64,000 nucleotides of DNA from Herbiconiux daphne (GCF_024979295.1 NZ_JANLCJ010000005.1:248001-312000); one strand, 5' to 3'. Counted from the first letter of the stretch, positions 52,368 through 60,697 are shown. The notes: generated from the sequence alone by a model not told the origin. Translations and numbers: made by a program.

Positions 52368-52872
52368 TCGCGGTGTTGACGTAGTCGACGGGTCGGGTCG
52401 CTCGGCGCCTGTTGTCGGTGAGGACTGGCAGTGCGAGAGCCCATCGCGCCGAGGCCGTGATGCGATGGCTCAGTGTCGAGCCAAATAGAAGCGCGGCGAT
52501 TCTAAGCATAAGACTTCAGGTCGAGGAACCGGCGGACGTAGAGTGATGGCCTCCCGACAGTCCTATCTCTGGGTTCAGGCCGAACTCAGACGACTGGCGG
52601 CGCGGACGTGGCGACGGTCGATTCAACAACGACGAAATTGTAGGTCCTTCTGCGGTCGACCTCGACTTCACCGGTAATCGCCGTCGTCGCTCGCGAAGAA
52701 TCGAAGCGCTCTATCCGTGCGCGAGCCAGACACGTGCCGGGCAACTCGCAAATCGTTGTCGTTTCAGCTTCGCTGCCTGGAATGATGCATGGCTACAGCG
52801 ACTGAGTCGCCAGACAGATTGCCTGCGCGGTCAACGCCGTCCCCTGGCTCGGGTCGTCCCGCCGAGCCCCGC
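52368..52872. other. 505-base stretch without a recognisable gene
   Basis: This lies between the convergent ends of the MmyB-type regulator and the hydrolase gene. Short open frames exist but none has a ribosome site or protein-like sequence. No strong hairpin or repeat was seen. It may be a gene remnant. Confidence 0.5.
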
Positions 52873-53592
52873 CTAACGTGTCACAGATGCAGCCGCATCA
52901 GCGATCAGATATGCAACTTCGTCGGGGTGCGAGATAGGGATCGCGTGTGATGCGCGTGGAATCTCGAGAACGCGGGTAGCGACAGCACGGTCTGCCATCC
53001 AACGGTGCGTCTGAAGCGGGATGTTCTTATCGGCGTCACCGAACACGAACCAGGAGGGCGTGGTTTTCCAGGCAGGCGGCTCTGCAGCGAATGGCTGCTC
53101 GATCGCGATGTTCGAGATGGGGCGCTGAGTAAGGGCGGCGAGCTCTGCGTCAGCCACCGGAAGGTCGGCCGCAACCTGATCGTGGAATTTGCCCGGGTCG
53201 ATGTAGAGATCGACGCTTCCATCGCTCAGCTGGCGGGCAATCAGAGTTTCGCCGAGAGTGCTACCAGTGAATTTTCCGGCGATGTCGCCGACACTCTCCC
53301 CATTTTCTGGTGCGAAGCCCGCGACGTAGACGAGTGCTGCGACCCTATCCAGCCCGGCGGCAGCGCGGCTGATAACCGTCCCGCCATACGAGTGGCCGAC
53401 GAGAACGATTCGCCCCTCAATCGTGTCGAGGAGGCTGCGCAATGCATCCCCGTCGGCGATCGGGCCGCGGAGAGCATTCGGCGCGGCAATCACTGGAAAA
53501 TCTGACTCCCGCAGGCGCTTGATGACGCCGTTCCAGCTCGATGAGTCGGCGAAGGCGCCGTGGGACAAGACGATTGTGGGAAGGGTCCACAT
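52873..53592 (-). CDS. Alpha/beta hydrolase (EstC-like)
   Basis: The ATG at 53592, with CAGGAG about eight bases upstream, gives 239 residues. VLSHGAFADSSSWNGVIKRL is the oxyanion region, IVLVGHSYGGTVISRAAAG the nucleophile elbow (Ser), and IPRASHAIPISHPDEVAYLI the His. This matches small esterases of the EstC/hydroxynitrile-lyase-like branch common beside oxidoreductases. It lies 116 bases downstream of the zinc-type dehydrogenase gene on the same strand, with a 16-bp tandem repeat in the gap, so it may have its own regulated promoter. Confidence 0.9.
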   Translation of the reverse strand: MWTLPTIVLSHGAFADSSSWNGVIKRLRESDFPVIAAPNALRGPIADGDALRSLLDTIEGRIVLVGHSYGGTVISRAAAGLDRVAALVYVAGFAPENGESVGDIAGKFTGSTLGETLIARQLSDGSVDLYIDPGKFHDQVAADLPVADAELAALTQRPISNIAIEQPFAAEPPAWKTTPSWFVFGDADKNIPLQTHRWMADRAVATRVLEIPRASHAIPISHPDEVAYLIADAAASVTR

Positions 53593-53643
53593 GGTGCAAC
53601 TCCTGGATGAGATTGATGAAATGACATTGAAAGTGGGACTATT

Positions 53644-53675
53644 TGGTGTGTTGGACACGTGGTGTGTTGGACACG
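53644..53675. repeat. 16-bp tandem repeat in a promoter region
   Basis: TGGTGTGTTGGACACG occurs at 53644-53659 and again at 53660-53675. It lies 52-83 bases before the hydrolase start. Two identical adjacent units spaced one and a half helical turns apart could be regulator sites, or a simple slippage product. Confidence 0.8.
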
Positions 53676-53708
53676 TGCGCTGCGGCGTATGGGTACACTT
53701 CCGACGGG

Positions 53709-54677
53709 TCAGCGCCGAACGACAACTTTCCCGACGGTCGTGCTCGTCGCCACGAGATCGTGTGCGCGCTGGATGCCCGCCGCTGTGAAATCCTGGATTT
53801 CGGTAGTGAGTGTCGAACGGAGCATGCCGGCATCGACGAGGCTCGCGACTCCTCTCAGCAACTCACCCTGTGACGACATCTGGGGTGTCTTCTGGGTCGA
53901 GTGCGTGAACATGTACTCCCAGTGCCATGTGATGCTCTTGGCTTTCAGCGGGGACAGATCGAGGTGGCCGTCGTCGATGGCCACGATGTGCCCGAACGGC
54001 TTCAAGATTTCGGCGAAGTGCCGAATGTTGCCGCTGGAGTAGGAGGAAAACACTGCGTCGACGCCGAGCGGGGCGATGCTCTTGACGCCTTTCACGAGGT
54101 CTCGGGGGTCAACGAGTTCGTCTGCACCCATCTTGGCGGCCCAGGCTTCAGACTCTGGGCGGGAGGCTGTTCCGACTACGCGAAGTGCGGTACTCAGTTT
54201 CGCAAGCTGAATGACCATCGAACCAACTCCGCCGGCCGCACCTACGACGACCAGGTCGCCTGTTGTCTCCCGGTTGACCGAGAGGTGGGTGAAGAGCGAT
54301 TCCCAGGCCGTGATGGTGGTCAGCGGTAGGGCGGCGGCTTCAGCTACCGTAAGCGACATTGGCCGGTGCGCGATGAGTCGCGTATCGACCGCGTGGTAGT
54401 CAGCGTTTGCGCCCTGCCGGGTGATGTCCCCTGCGTAGTAGACCTCGTCACCGACCGCGAAGCCTGTCGCTGATGGTCCGAGCTCGATCACGGTACCGAC
54501 AGCGTCGAAACCAAGGATGCGAGATCGGGAGGTCGTGCGTTCTGCGAGTTTTACGTCAGCGGGGTTGATCGAAACGGCTTCCACGGCCACGAGCGCGTCG
54601 TGCTCTCGGAGCGCGGGTCTCGGTACCTCGACGTCGATGAGCCTGCCGCCAGGTCCAGCCGCGGCGATCGCGCGCAT
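53709..54677 (-). CDS. Zinc-type alcohol dehydrogenase-like / quinone oxidoreductase (MDR)
   Basis: The start at 54677 (MRAIAAAGPGGRL) gives 322 residues. It is a medium-chain dehydrogenase/reductase: VAVEAVSINPADVKL, GFDAVGTVIELG, then VVVGAAGGVGSMVIQLAKL for NADPH binding and a C-terminal FTAAGIQRAHDLVATSTTVGKVVV. The catalytic-zinc Cys is absent, as in quinone oxidoreductases and zinc-type ADH-like (TIGR02817-like) proteins. It probably reduces enones or quinones. A 26-bp motif about 109 bases upstream recurs next to the MmyB-type regulator gene at 57880. Confidence 0.9.
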   Translation of the reverse strand: MRAIAAAGPGGRLIDVEVPRPALREHDALVAVEAVSINPADVKLAERTTSRSRILGFDAVGTVIELGPSATGFAVGDEVYYAGDITRQGANADYHAVDTRLIAHRPMSLTVAEAAALPLTTITAWESLFTHLSVNRETTGDLVVVGAAGGVGSMVIQLAKLSTALRVVGTASRPESEAWAAKMGADELVDPRDLVKGVKSIAPLGVDAVFSSYSSGNIRHFAEILKPFGHIVAIDDGHLDLSPLKAKSITWHWEYMFTHSTQKTPQMSSQGELLRGVASLVDAGMLRSTLTTEIQDFTAAGIQRAHDLVATSTTVGKVVVRR

Positions 54678-54785
54678 ATTCGTCACCGGCTTCCGACTTC
54701 CCGAAGCAACTCGACGACCATTACGGGGCTGATCGGCGAAAGGTTTATTCTCATAGCCAGTAGTCAACGCGGAGTTTATTCGACT

Positions 54786-54811
54786 CTGAGAGTCAGAGAT
54801 TTTCGGGGGAA
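54786..54811 (+). promoter_or_regulatory. Shared 26-bp motif, copy 1 (upstream of MDR gene)
   Basis: A palindromic CTGAGAGTCAG (54786-54796), a 3-base spacer and TTTTCGGGGGAA (54800-54811). The same elements with the same spacing lie on the opposite strand at 58814-58839. Nested symmetry (GACTCT-G-AGAGTC) adds to the operator look. It is 109 bases before the dehydrogenase start. Confidence 0.75.
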
Positions 54812-54872
54812 AGGCGATCCCCCCTTCGCGCAGCGGATGACGCAGTCGAACATCTATCCACTCTGGGGGAGA

Positions 54873-54910
54873 CCCTGGCCCGTGAAGTGACCACGCTTCA
54901 CGGGCCAGGG
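54873..54910. terminator. Perfect 15-bp hairpin after SnoaL-like gene
   Basis: CCCTGGCCCGTGAAG at 54873-54887 pairs exactly with 54896-54910 over an 8-base loop. It lies 72 bases past the stop of the minus-strand SnoaL-like gene and separates it from the dehydrogenase promoter. Confidence 0.75.
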
Positions 54911-54982
54911 GGTTATCCCCGCGTCACCGCTTTATGTGCGCCGACGTCTCGGCTGATAGCGATTATGGCGCGAGGAATATCT

Positions 54983-55543
54983 TCAATTCGCGGTCTCGGC
55001 CGCCGCCGCCGCCACGGCGGAGACATCACGTGCTGCGCGCGCTGAACGTCCGCTAATTTTCCAGCCCGCCATGGCCAAAGCAGACGGGCCGGGAGGGAAT
55101 ACGCGGAGTTGCTCCAGCATGGCGAGATCATCCCGCAAGGCCTCGTGGCGCACCACCTGACCGTGTCGGATCGTCACGATATGGATCTGCTCCACGTCGA
55201 TTGAACGGTAGGTTGGCGGGATTACCTGAGCAGGCTGACCGTTATCAAACCGGACGAACGCGCCGGTGTGGGTACCGCGCATACGCATTCGGAGCCACAC
55301 GGATTCTGCTCCAATCGCTGTCTCCTCGATAGCGAAATTGAGGTCGGAGAACGCGTACGTTAACCAAGCGCTCGACGCCAAAGCTCCGGCGGGGCCTGGA
55401 ATTTGACAAGCGGTCGGGGACGCGGATGCGGTCTCGTTGTGGTTGTCCGTGGCGACGATGCGCTTAGCGAGCTCGACGTCCTGAGTTTCGAGCACGCGGA
55501 AGAGATCGCGGGCGATTTCAGTCGTGTCGGTGGAGGTCATCAT
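54983..55543 (-). CDS. SnoaL-like polyketide cyclase/NTF2-fold protein
   Basis: About 186 residues from the ATG at 55543 (a start three bases later is equally possible). It has an ester-cyclase-like cone fold: ARDLFRVLETQDVELAKRIV, then AWLTYAFSDLNFAIEETAIG, VWLRMRMRGTHTGAF and VEQIHIVTIRHGQVVRHEALRD. Such proteins are polyketide cyclases, isomerases or binding proteins; no specific role can be given. It is divergent from a TetR-type regulator gene across an AT-rich palindrome and is its probable target. Confidence 0.85.
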   Translation of the reverse strand: MMTSTDTTEIARDLFRVLETQDVELAKRIVATDNHNETASASPTACQIPGPAGALASSAWLTYAFSDLNFAIEETAIGAESVWLRMRMRGTHTGAFVRFDNGQPAQVIPPTYRSIDVEQIHIVTIRHGQVVRHEALRDDLAMLEQLRVFPPGPSALAMAGWKISGRSARAARDVSAVAAAAAETAN

Positions 55544-55568
55544 TCTTCTTTCTTCCATATGTATCTAG

Positions 55569-55603
55569 TGCAGATTAAATGTAATCATTGCACATTAACT
55601 GCA
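55569..55603. promoter_or_regulatory. Palindromic operator between SnoaL-like and TetR-type genes
   Basis: TGCAGATTAAATGT at 55569-55582 and ACATTAACTGCA at 55592-55603 form an inverted repeat, offset by two unpaired bases. It is AT-rich within a GC-rich genome and sits between divergent starts, 20 bases before the regulator ATG: a good TetR-type operator. Confidence 0.75.
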
Positions 55604-55622
55604 ATCAAACTAAGATCGGTTC

Positions 55623-56243
55623 ATGGTCACAGAGAAAACTCGCAGCTACAACTCGCCGCGGAGGCTTCGGGATTCCCTAGATACGCGGCGCTCTATCCTC
55701 GACTCGGCGCTTGAGCTCCTCGCCGCCAAAGGGTATGCGCACGTAACAATCGCCGAGATCGCCACACACGCTGGGGTAGCAGTGCGCACCGTCTACACAA
55801 GCGTCGGGAGTAAGCCGGAGATACTCGCCGCCGTGATCTCTCGTGCCGCCGCGTACTCAGGTGGGCCCGAAGTCTTGGAACAGGTCAGAAGGTCGACAAA
55901 AACAGCTGAGGTTCTTCAGCTCCTAGCTAGTGGCACTCGAGCTGGCAACCAATCAAATCGTGCGATCTTCGACCTTGCCCGATCGACGGTGGGAGAGCCA
56001 GAGGCAGATCAGTTACGCGGGGTCGCAACGCAGTTGTACCTTGATCTGCTCCACCAGGCAGCGATGCATCTTGACGCCATGGGCGGACTGCCGTCCGGCA
56101 TGTCGGCCAAAGAGGCGGGAGAGACCTTATGGTTCTGCTTCGGCTTCGAGGCGTGGGGAACGGTAACGCGGGATCTCGGTCTCGGGTGGGACGAGGCCGA
56201 GTCGTGGCTAATCCGCCGCGCCCAGCTTCTGCTCCAGGCCTAG
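55623..56243 (+). CDS. TetR/AcrR family transcriptional regulator
   Basis: A 206-residue TetR-type regulator. RRSILDSALELLAAKGYAHVTIAEIATHAGVAVRTVYTSVGSK (in pieces: LDSALELLAAKGY, IAEIATHAGVAVRTVYTSVG) forms the DNA-binding domain; the C-terminal domain is helical with GETLWFCFGFEAWGTVTRDLGLGW, which recurs in similar actinobacterial proteins. It lies 79 bases from the divergent SnoaL-like gene, with a palindrome in the gap. Confidence 0.92.
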   Translation: MVTEKTRSYNSPRRLRDSLDTRRSILDSALELLAAKGYAHVTIAEIATHAGVAVRTVYTSVGSKPEILAAVISRAAAYSGGPEVLEQVRRSTKTAEVLQLLASGTRAGNQSNRAIFDLARSTVGEPEADQLRGVATQLYLDLLHQAAMHLDAMGGLPSGMSAKEAGETLWFCFGFEAWGTVTRDLGLGWDEAESWLIRRAQLLLQA

Positions 56244-56285
56244 GGTCGGGAGCAACTTAGAGTTCGCACGCGTTGCTTCCGCAAA

Positions 56286-56657
56286 TCAAGGTTCAATAGC
56301 GAGCTGCCGGATTTGCCGTCCGTCAACCTCAAATTGATATTCAAGGGTGACCACGCCACCCGGGAAGTTTCCTTCCACTCTTATCCGGACAACTGAGTGT
56401 GTTGCGTCGATCACCTCTTGGCTGAGCCGGGAGCTGGTGTAAGTGAACTCAGTAGATGACGCCTCCAACCATCGTCGTATCGCGACCCTACCTGTGTAGC
56501 TTTGTCCATCGTCGACGACAGAAGCGTCTTCCGCGAATTGAGCAGCTGCGTCCGAGTATCGCCTCGCGTCGTGGGCGTCGAGGTAGCTCAGGACCGGCGC
56601 CGGCAACAAGCTTGGGTCATACGAGGAAAATCTGTCGGACAATGCATCTCCATTCAA
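56286..56657 (-). CDS. SnoaL-like / NTF2-fold protein
   Basis: A 123-residue NTF2-fold protein. VLSYLDAHDARRYSDAAAQFAEDASVVDDG, GRVAIRRWLE and a beta-rich end (VVRIRVEGNFPGGVVTLEYQFEVDG) match nuclear-transport-factor-2-like enzymes and binding proteins. It is the third of three minus-strand genes that begin with an F420-reductase-like gene, 37 bases after the 89-residue gene. Function unknown. Confidence 0.82.
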   Translation of the reverse strand: MNGDALSDRFSSYDPSLLPAPVLSYLDAHDARRYSDAAAQFAEDASVVDDGQSYTGRVAIRRWLEASSTEFTYTSSRLSQEVIDATHSVVRIRVEGNFPGGVVTLEYQFEVDGRQIRQLAIEP

Positions 56658-56694
56658 AGCGGTTCTTCGCGAGATTTGCTGGCGTCGCTTGCGA

Positions 56695-56964
56695 CTATTG
56701 CTGGATGCGCATCACCAGGTCCTCTACGTCACGCCCATTGTCGTCCAGCCAGATCGTCCCGAAGCGCTCAGTGATCACGCCGGCCGAGACGGTGGTACTC
56801 CGAAACCCCACTCGCCAAGGGTGGGTAGGCCCCGTATTCCATGGGAGATCGCCAGGGTCGGCGTGGTACTCGACTAGTTCAACGAAAGCCCAGGTCGGTT
56901 GGGCAAGACCAACGTACGAAGGATTAAGCAGGATCAAGTCACCTTTGCTGACGGGGGAGTTCAT
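56695..56964 (-). CDS. Small hypothetical protein
   Basis: An 89-residue protein from the ATG at 56964, two bases after the previous stop (a GTG directly before it is in frame). It starts NSPVSKGDLILLNPSYVGLAQPTW and contains HPWRVGFRSTTVSAGVITERFGTIWLDDNG, predicting a compact beta-rich fold. No family recognised. Tight linkage with the F420-reductase-like gene indicates a shared transcript. Confidence 0.65.
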   Translation of the reverse strand: MNSPVSKGDLILLNPSYVGLAQPTWAFVELVEYHADPGDLPWNTGPTHPWRVGFRSTTVSAGVITERFGTIWLDDNGRDVEDLVMRIQQ

Positions 56965-56966
56965 CA

Positions 56967-57656
56967 CTAGTCAGTTGTGGCGGAGTCGATAGCGACACGA
57001 ATTCGGTCTAACGAGGCCGGGCGTCCGGGATCTATCGTCCACGGCAAGCCTGGATCCGCTTGATAGACGGAGACCCATGCTGGGGTTGCTGGTCCGAATT
57101 TCCAGCTGTCCGCTAGTGTCCCGACACGGAAGGCATCGAACCCAAACTCGTCGAGCACGGTAGCTGCTTCATTCATAGCGGCGCCATCGTTCGCAGCAAT
57201 CGGGATGGCAGAGCGGTCATCGGCGTCCGTATCACGGGCCAGTGCCAGGACGTGGTGAGCAGCGATCGTATTGAACCCCTTGACAACGCGCGCAGAGGAA
57301 AAGTGCTGCTGAATCAGTTCGCTGCTCGTGAGTTCACCACTGTTCAGTAGTGCAGGAGGATCGTACATTCCTGGGTAGTAGTTGGTGACATCGATTAGTA
57401 GCCTGTGAGAAGCGATTTGTGGATCGACGTTGCGATAGGCCCAGAAAGGGATTGCGAGGAAAAGCACGTCGCTCAGTCCCTTTACGTCCTCGGCCGATCC
57501 TGCTCTTGCGAGGGGGCCAAGCTCTGCCACCTTGTGGTGTAGCGCTTTGGCATGGTTGGGCCTACCAGATAACACGACGTCGTTGCCTGCCTTGATTGCG
57601 AGTGCCGCTAAGGCGGTAGCCATTTGGCCGCTGCCGATGAATCCGATGGTGGTCAT
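56967..57656 (-). CDS. NADPH-dependent F420 reductase-like oxidoreductase
   Basis: A 229-residue Rossmann protein. TTIGFIGSGQMATALAALAIKAGNDVVLSGR is the nucleotide-binding start, then VLFLAIPFWAYRNV, LIDVTNYYPG and VVKGFNTIAAHHV. This matches the NADP oxidoreductase coenzyme-F420-dependent family (NPDR), although many members act on other substrates. It heads a three-gene minus-strand set. A palindrome lies about 140 bases upstream in a 223-base gap to the MmyB-type regulator gene, which shares its direction. Confidence 0.87.
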   Translation of the reverse strand: MTTIGFIGSGQMATALAALAIKAGNDVVLSGRPNHAKALHHKVAELGPLARAGSAEDVKGLSDVLFLAIPFWAYRNVDPQIASHRLLIDVTNYYPGMYDPPALLNSGELTSSELIQQHFSSARVVKGFNTIAAHHVLALARDTDADDRSAIPIAANDGAAMNEAATVLDEFGFDAFRVGTLADSWKFGPATPAWVSVYQADPGLPWTIDPGRPASLDRIRVAIDSATTD

Positions 57657-57796
57657 TGTGGCGAGTCCTTACTATCTTGATGGTTCTCTATTTGGCGGAT
57701 TGCGATACGGGCGAGCGTGAAGGTCTCGATGAGGTACTTACGAAGTCGCTAAAACCGCGCACCACGATGTAGGCAGCATGCCGAAGGGTTCCAAGA

Positions 57797-57815
57797 CTCA
57801 GAGAGGAACTCTGAG
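57797..57815. promoter_or_regulatory. Palindrome upstream of F420-reductase-like gene
   Basis: CTCAGAG at 57797-57803 and CTCTGAG at 57809-57815 flank a 5-base centre. The half-site resembles the CTGAGAG element of the 26-bp motif at 54786 and 58814, so the same regulator may act here. This is a candidate only. Confidence 0.45.
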
Positions 57816-57879
57816 AACAATTCGGCGGCCGACCTGAAATAGCGTCCTCGGGAGGGCGCAACGCGCCTTGTCGGCTACG

Positions 57880-58767
57880 TCAGTGCGCGTCGTTCGGTTG
57901 GGAAGCTCGAAACGGAACTTCAGAAACCTGTGTCGCCGCCCAGCTTGCTAAGAGTTTGAGGGCATCCGCAGATGGACTTCCGGCAACTGCTGTGTACACG
58001 ATCATTGCGATTCCAGGGTCGCCCGGAAGCTCCATAGTCTCGTAATTGAGTTCGAGCTCTCCGACGATTGGATGGCGCAACTTCTTGACGCCAGACCTAT
58101 GGAAGCGGATGATATGTGCCGCCCAACGTTGCCTGAAGACTTCACTGCGCGTGGACAACTCCCCGATAAGTTCGGTCAGACTCTTGTCGTAAGGGTGGCG
58201 CGCGGCCTCCTGCCGTAATACGGCAGCTATGTCGTCGGCAAGGTACTCCCAATCAACAAAAAAGTCCGGCGCACGGGGGTCGAGGTAGACGAATCGGGCG
58301 ACGTTTGCCGGGTGGTGCGAACCCGAGAGCATTGGGGCGTGGAGAGCTCTGGCCATCGAATTTGTCGCCAGCATGTCGTAACGATCATTTCTTACCCAGG
58401 CTGGCGTGCCTTCGAGGCCGTCAAGCACACTCTGCACTGCGGCACGTACCTGCGGCGGCCGTGATCGGCGTGAACGCGGTTGCGGTGCAGCCTTTCGAGC
58501 TAATTCGAAAAGATACTCGCGCTCTGCATCTTCGAGTTGAAGCGCCCGGGACAGCGACTCAAGTACTGCGTCCGACGCCCCTGAAAGGTCGCCTCTCTCA
58601 AAACGAACGTAATAGTCGACGCTTACTCCGGCAAGTGTGGCGACCTCTTCACGTCGCAGTCCAGGCACCCGTCGTGTCCGACCGGAGACCGTGATGCCTG
58701 CTTGGGCGGGGGTTATCCGGCTGCGTCGGGACGCAAGAAAGTCGCGCACTTCGTCTTTGTGGCTCAC
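57880..58767 (-). CDS. XRE-family regulator with MmyB-like ligand-binding domain
   Basis: A 295-residue regulator: GLRREEVATLAGVSVDYYVRFERGD is the helix-turn-helix, and the MmyB-like part has RNDRYDMLATNSMARALH, FVYLDPRAPDFFVDWEYLADD and the closing AVAGSPSADALKLLASW. It is divergent from a DUF2255 gene, with copy 2 of the 26-bp motif between them, and lies upstream of the F420-reductase-like set. It is the best candidate to bind that motif and so control the dehydrogenase gene at 53709 as well. Confidence 0.92.
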   Translation of the reverse strand: MSHKDEVRDFLASRRSRITPAQAGITVSGRTRRVPGLRREEVATLAGVSVDYYVRFERGDLSGASDAVLESLSRALQLEDAEREYLFELARKAAPQPRSRRSRPPQVRAAVQSVLDGLEGTPAWVRNDRYDMLATNSMARALHAPMLSGSHHPANVARFVYLDPRAPDFFVDWEYLADDIAAVLRQEAARHPYDKSLTELIGELSTRSEVFRQRWAAHIIRFHRSGVKKLRHPIVGELELNYETMELPGDPGIAMIVYTAVAGSPSADALKLLASWAATQVSEVPFRASQPNDAH

Positions 58768-58813
58768 AAAAAAAGGCTACGCCGAAGGACGCCAGAGGTG
58801 GGAGGGAAAGATA

Positions 58814-58839
58814 TTCCCCCGAAAACTGCTGACTCTCAG
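58814..58839 (-). promoter_or_regulatory. Shared 26-bp motif, copy 2 (MmyB-type regulator / DUF2255 promoters)
   Basis: On the minus strand this reads CTGAGAGTCAG, three bases, TTTTCGGGGGAA, matching copy 1 at 54786-54811 in 23 of 26 positions, with differences only in the spacer. It lies 47 bases upstream of the regulator start and 32 bases before the DUF2255 start. Confidence 0.78.
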
Positions 58840-58870
58840 TCGCGGCTGAACCTTGACTTTACTGCTTGCT

Positions 58871-59263
58871 ATGACAACAACATCCTCGTGGAGCGACGTA
58901 GAACTGGCGGGCATCGATCAGACCGATGAGGTCGCGGTCGCATCGCGTCGCGTCGATGGTTCGCTTCGTAATTTCGTCATCATGTGGGCAGTTTCCGAGC
59001 ACGGCAGTGTCTACGTGCGTTCTGCGTACGGCGCCACGAACCCGTGGTTCGTGCGCGCACTACAAACGGGCAGAGGTGTCATCCGATTCGGCGCGGTCGA
59101 ACGCGAAGTGACGTTCGAGCTGGACGACCCCGCAGACGGATACAAGATCGATGCCGCGTACCACACGAAGTATGACCGCTACGGCCCCCGCATCGTCGGC
59201 GACGTCGTAGGCGAAGGGGTTCACGGTGTGACCCTGCGCCTCATCCCCGCTCGCGACCACTGA
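58871..59263 (+). CDS. DUF2255 family protein
   Basis: A 130-residue protein; the ATG at 58871 matches the usual start (MTTTSSWSDVELAGID). DEVAVASRRVDGSLRNFVIMWAV, VYVRSAYGATNPWFVRAL and YHTKYDRYGPRIVGDVVG match DUF2255, a split-barrel flavin/F420-binding-like fold of unknown reaction. No ribosome site is evident upstream, so a leaderless or weakly translated start is possible. It faces the MmyB-type regulator gene and is followed 60 bases later by an MFS gene. Confidence 0.87.
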   Translation: MTTTSSWSDVELAGIDQTDEVAVASRRVDGSLRNFVIMWAVSEHGSVYVRSAYGATNPWFVRALQTGRGVIRFGAVEREVTFELDDPADGYKIDAAYHTKYDRYGPRIVGDVVGEGVHGVTLRLIPARDH

Positions 59264-59323
59264 CAGAACCAGTCTGTTCCGTCTTTAGAACCGTCTAAGA
59301 AACCCGAAGAAAGAGAACTCACC

Positions 59324-60697
59324 ATGACCACACACACTGAATTCCCGAGTCTGAAAGCAGCCCCGATTCTGCTTATCGCGCTGCTGATCTCGGTCTTCGC
59401 TGTGCCATCTCAGATCGCCGGCACCGCGGTAACCCTGCCCTCGATAGCCGCAGAGTTGGGCGCCGACCCTGGACCCTTGCAATGGGTGGTAAACGGATTT
59501 AACGCGGCATTCACGCTATTCACCTTGGTATGGGGAGTGGTGGGTGACCGAATCGGCTACAAGACCACATTCATCATTGGTGCGATCATCTCAATTGCCG
59601 CCTCGTTGCTCAGCGCATTCGCACCAAACCTCATTGTGCTCGACTTCGCCCGTGTCGCGGCTGGTATTGCAGCAGCAGCCTTGTTCACCTCAGCCGCCGC
59701 AATCATCGGCAACGCATTCGCTCCAGGTGTGCGCGCGAAGGCCTTTGGGTTGCTCGGAACAGTGCTCGGAATTGGCATCGCGTTCGGGCCGGTCGTTGCT
59801 GGTCTGCTTACATCCGCGCTCGGATGGCGGGGCGTGTTTGTCGCCTTCGGAGTTGCCGTTGCGGCTTCGCTGGCACTCAGCGCGGCAATCCCGCGGATCC
59901 GCCACGAGCGAGTCGAGGGAAGCCGCCTGTTGGACTTCCGAGTGCTGCGCAACCCGCACTTCTTGGCGATGACCCTCGTTCCTGTCGTGCAGGCGTTTGG
60001 TTTCGTGACGATGCTGACCTACTTCCCCGTGGCACTCAGCGCGATCTGGGGACTCGATGCCGGAGCCGCAGGACTTGTCATGCTTATCATGACCGCTCCA
60101 GTGCTCTTCCTGCCCGCTCTCGGTGTGCGCCTCATCGCCCGTCACCGCCGCATCTCCGCGATGACGATCGCCTACATCGCGCTTGGCAGCATGCTCGTGG
60201 GCAACGCGTTCCTCCTGTTCGTCAGTCCGTCGCTCGCTCTCGGCTGGCTAGTCGTTCCCCTCGTGCTGCTCGGTATCTCGATGGGCCTGCCGCTCGGCTT
60301 CGTTGACGGCGAGGCGATGGGGGCGGTTCCTGCGCACCTCAGCGGTACAGCCTCGGGAGTGCTGAACTTCATGCGACTGGGTGGCGAGACGGTTGCTGTC
60401 GGCGGATATGCCGCGGTGCTCGCCTTCCTGGTGGCCGCGCAGGTCGGCGACTCCGAACTCGCCGACCGTGTGGCGTCCGGCGAACCTGGCAATGCCGGCA
60501 TCTACGCCGACGCATTTGGCACCACGCAGCTCTTGATCCTCGCGATCGTAGGGGTCGGAACTCTAGCAATCGCCCTGTTGCACGGGTCGCGCGTGCGGCG
60601 CGAACGCCGAGCTTCAGCTGCGCAGCAAATCGAAGACGCGATCACCGCAGCCAAGTCCGCACGTGAGCATGAAGCGGGCGTCAGACGGGATCGCTGA
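59324..60697 (+). CDS. MFS multidrug/metabolite exporter (DHA2-like)
   Basis: A 457-residue transporter with 12-14 hydrophobic segments; AGAAAGAGA precedes the ATG. AGTAVTLPSIAAELGA and LQWVVNGFNAAFTLFTLVWGVVGDRIGYK (helix 1-3 and the cytoplasmic loop) and FGPVVAGLLTSALGWRGVFV (motif C region) are typical of EmrB/QacA-type exporters. It opens a four-gene set with an acetyltransferase, a flavin/F420 oxidoreductase and a thiamine-diphosphate enzyme, so it may export a product or a toxic substrate of that pathway. Confidence 0.9.
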   Translation: MTTHTEFPSLKAAPILLIALLISVFAVPSQIAGTAVTLPSIAAELGADPGPLQWVVNGFNAAFTLFTLVWGVVGDRIGYKTTFIIGAIISIAASLLSAFAPNLIVLDFARVAAGIAAAALFTSAAAIIGNAFAPGVRAKAFGLLGTVLGIGIAFGPVVAGLLTSALGWRGVFVAFGVAVAASLALSAAIPRIRHERVEGSRLLDFRVLRNPHFLAMTLVPVVQAFGFVTMLTYFPVALSAIWGLDAGAAGLVMLIMTAPVLFLPALGVRLIARHRRISAMTIAYIALGSMLVGNAFLLFVSPSLALGWLVVPLVLLGISMGLPLGFVDGEAMGAVPAHLSGTASGVLNFMRLGGETVAVGGYAAVLAFLVAAQVGDSELADRVASGEPGNAGIYADAFGTTQLLILAIVGVGTLAIALLHGSRVRRERRASAAQQIEDAITAAKSAREHEAGVRRDR

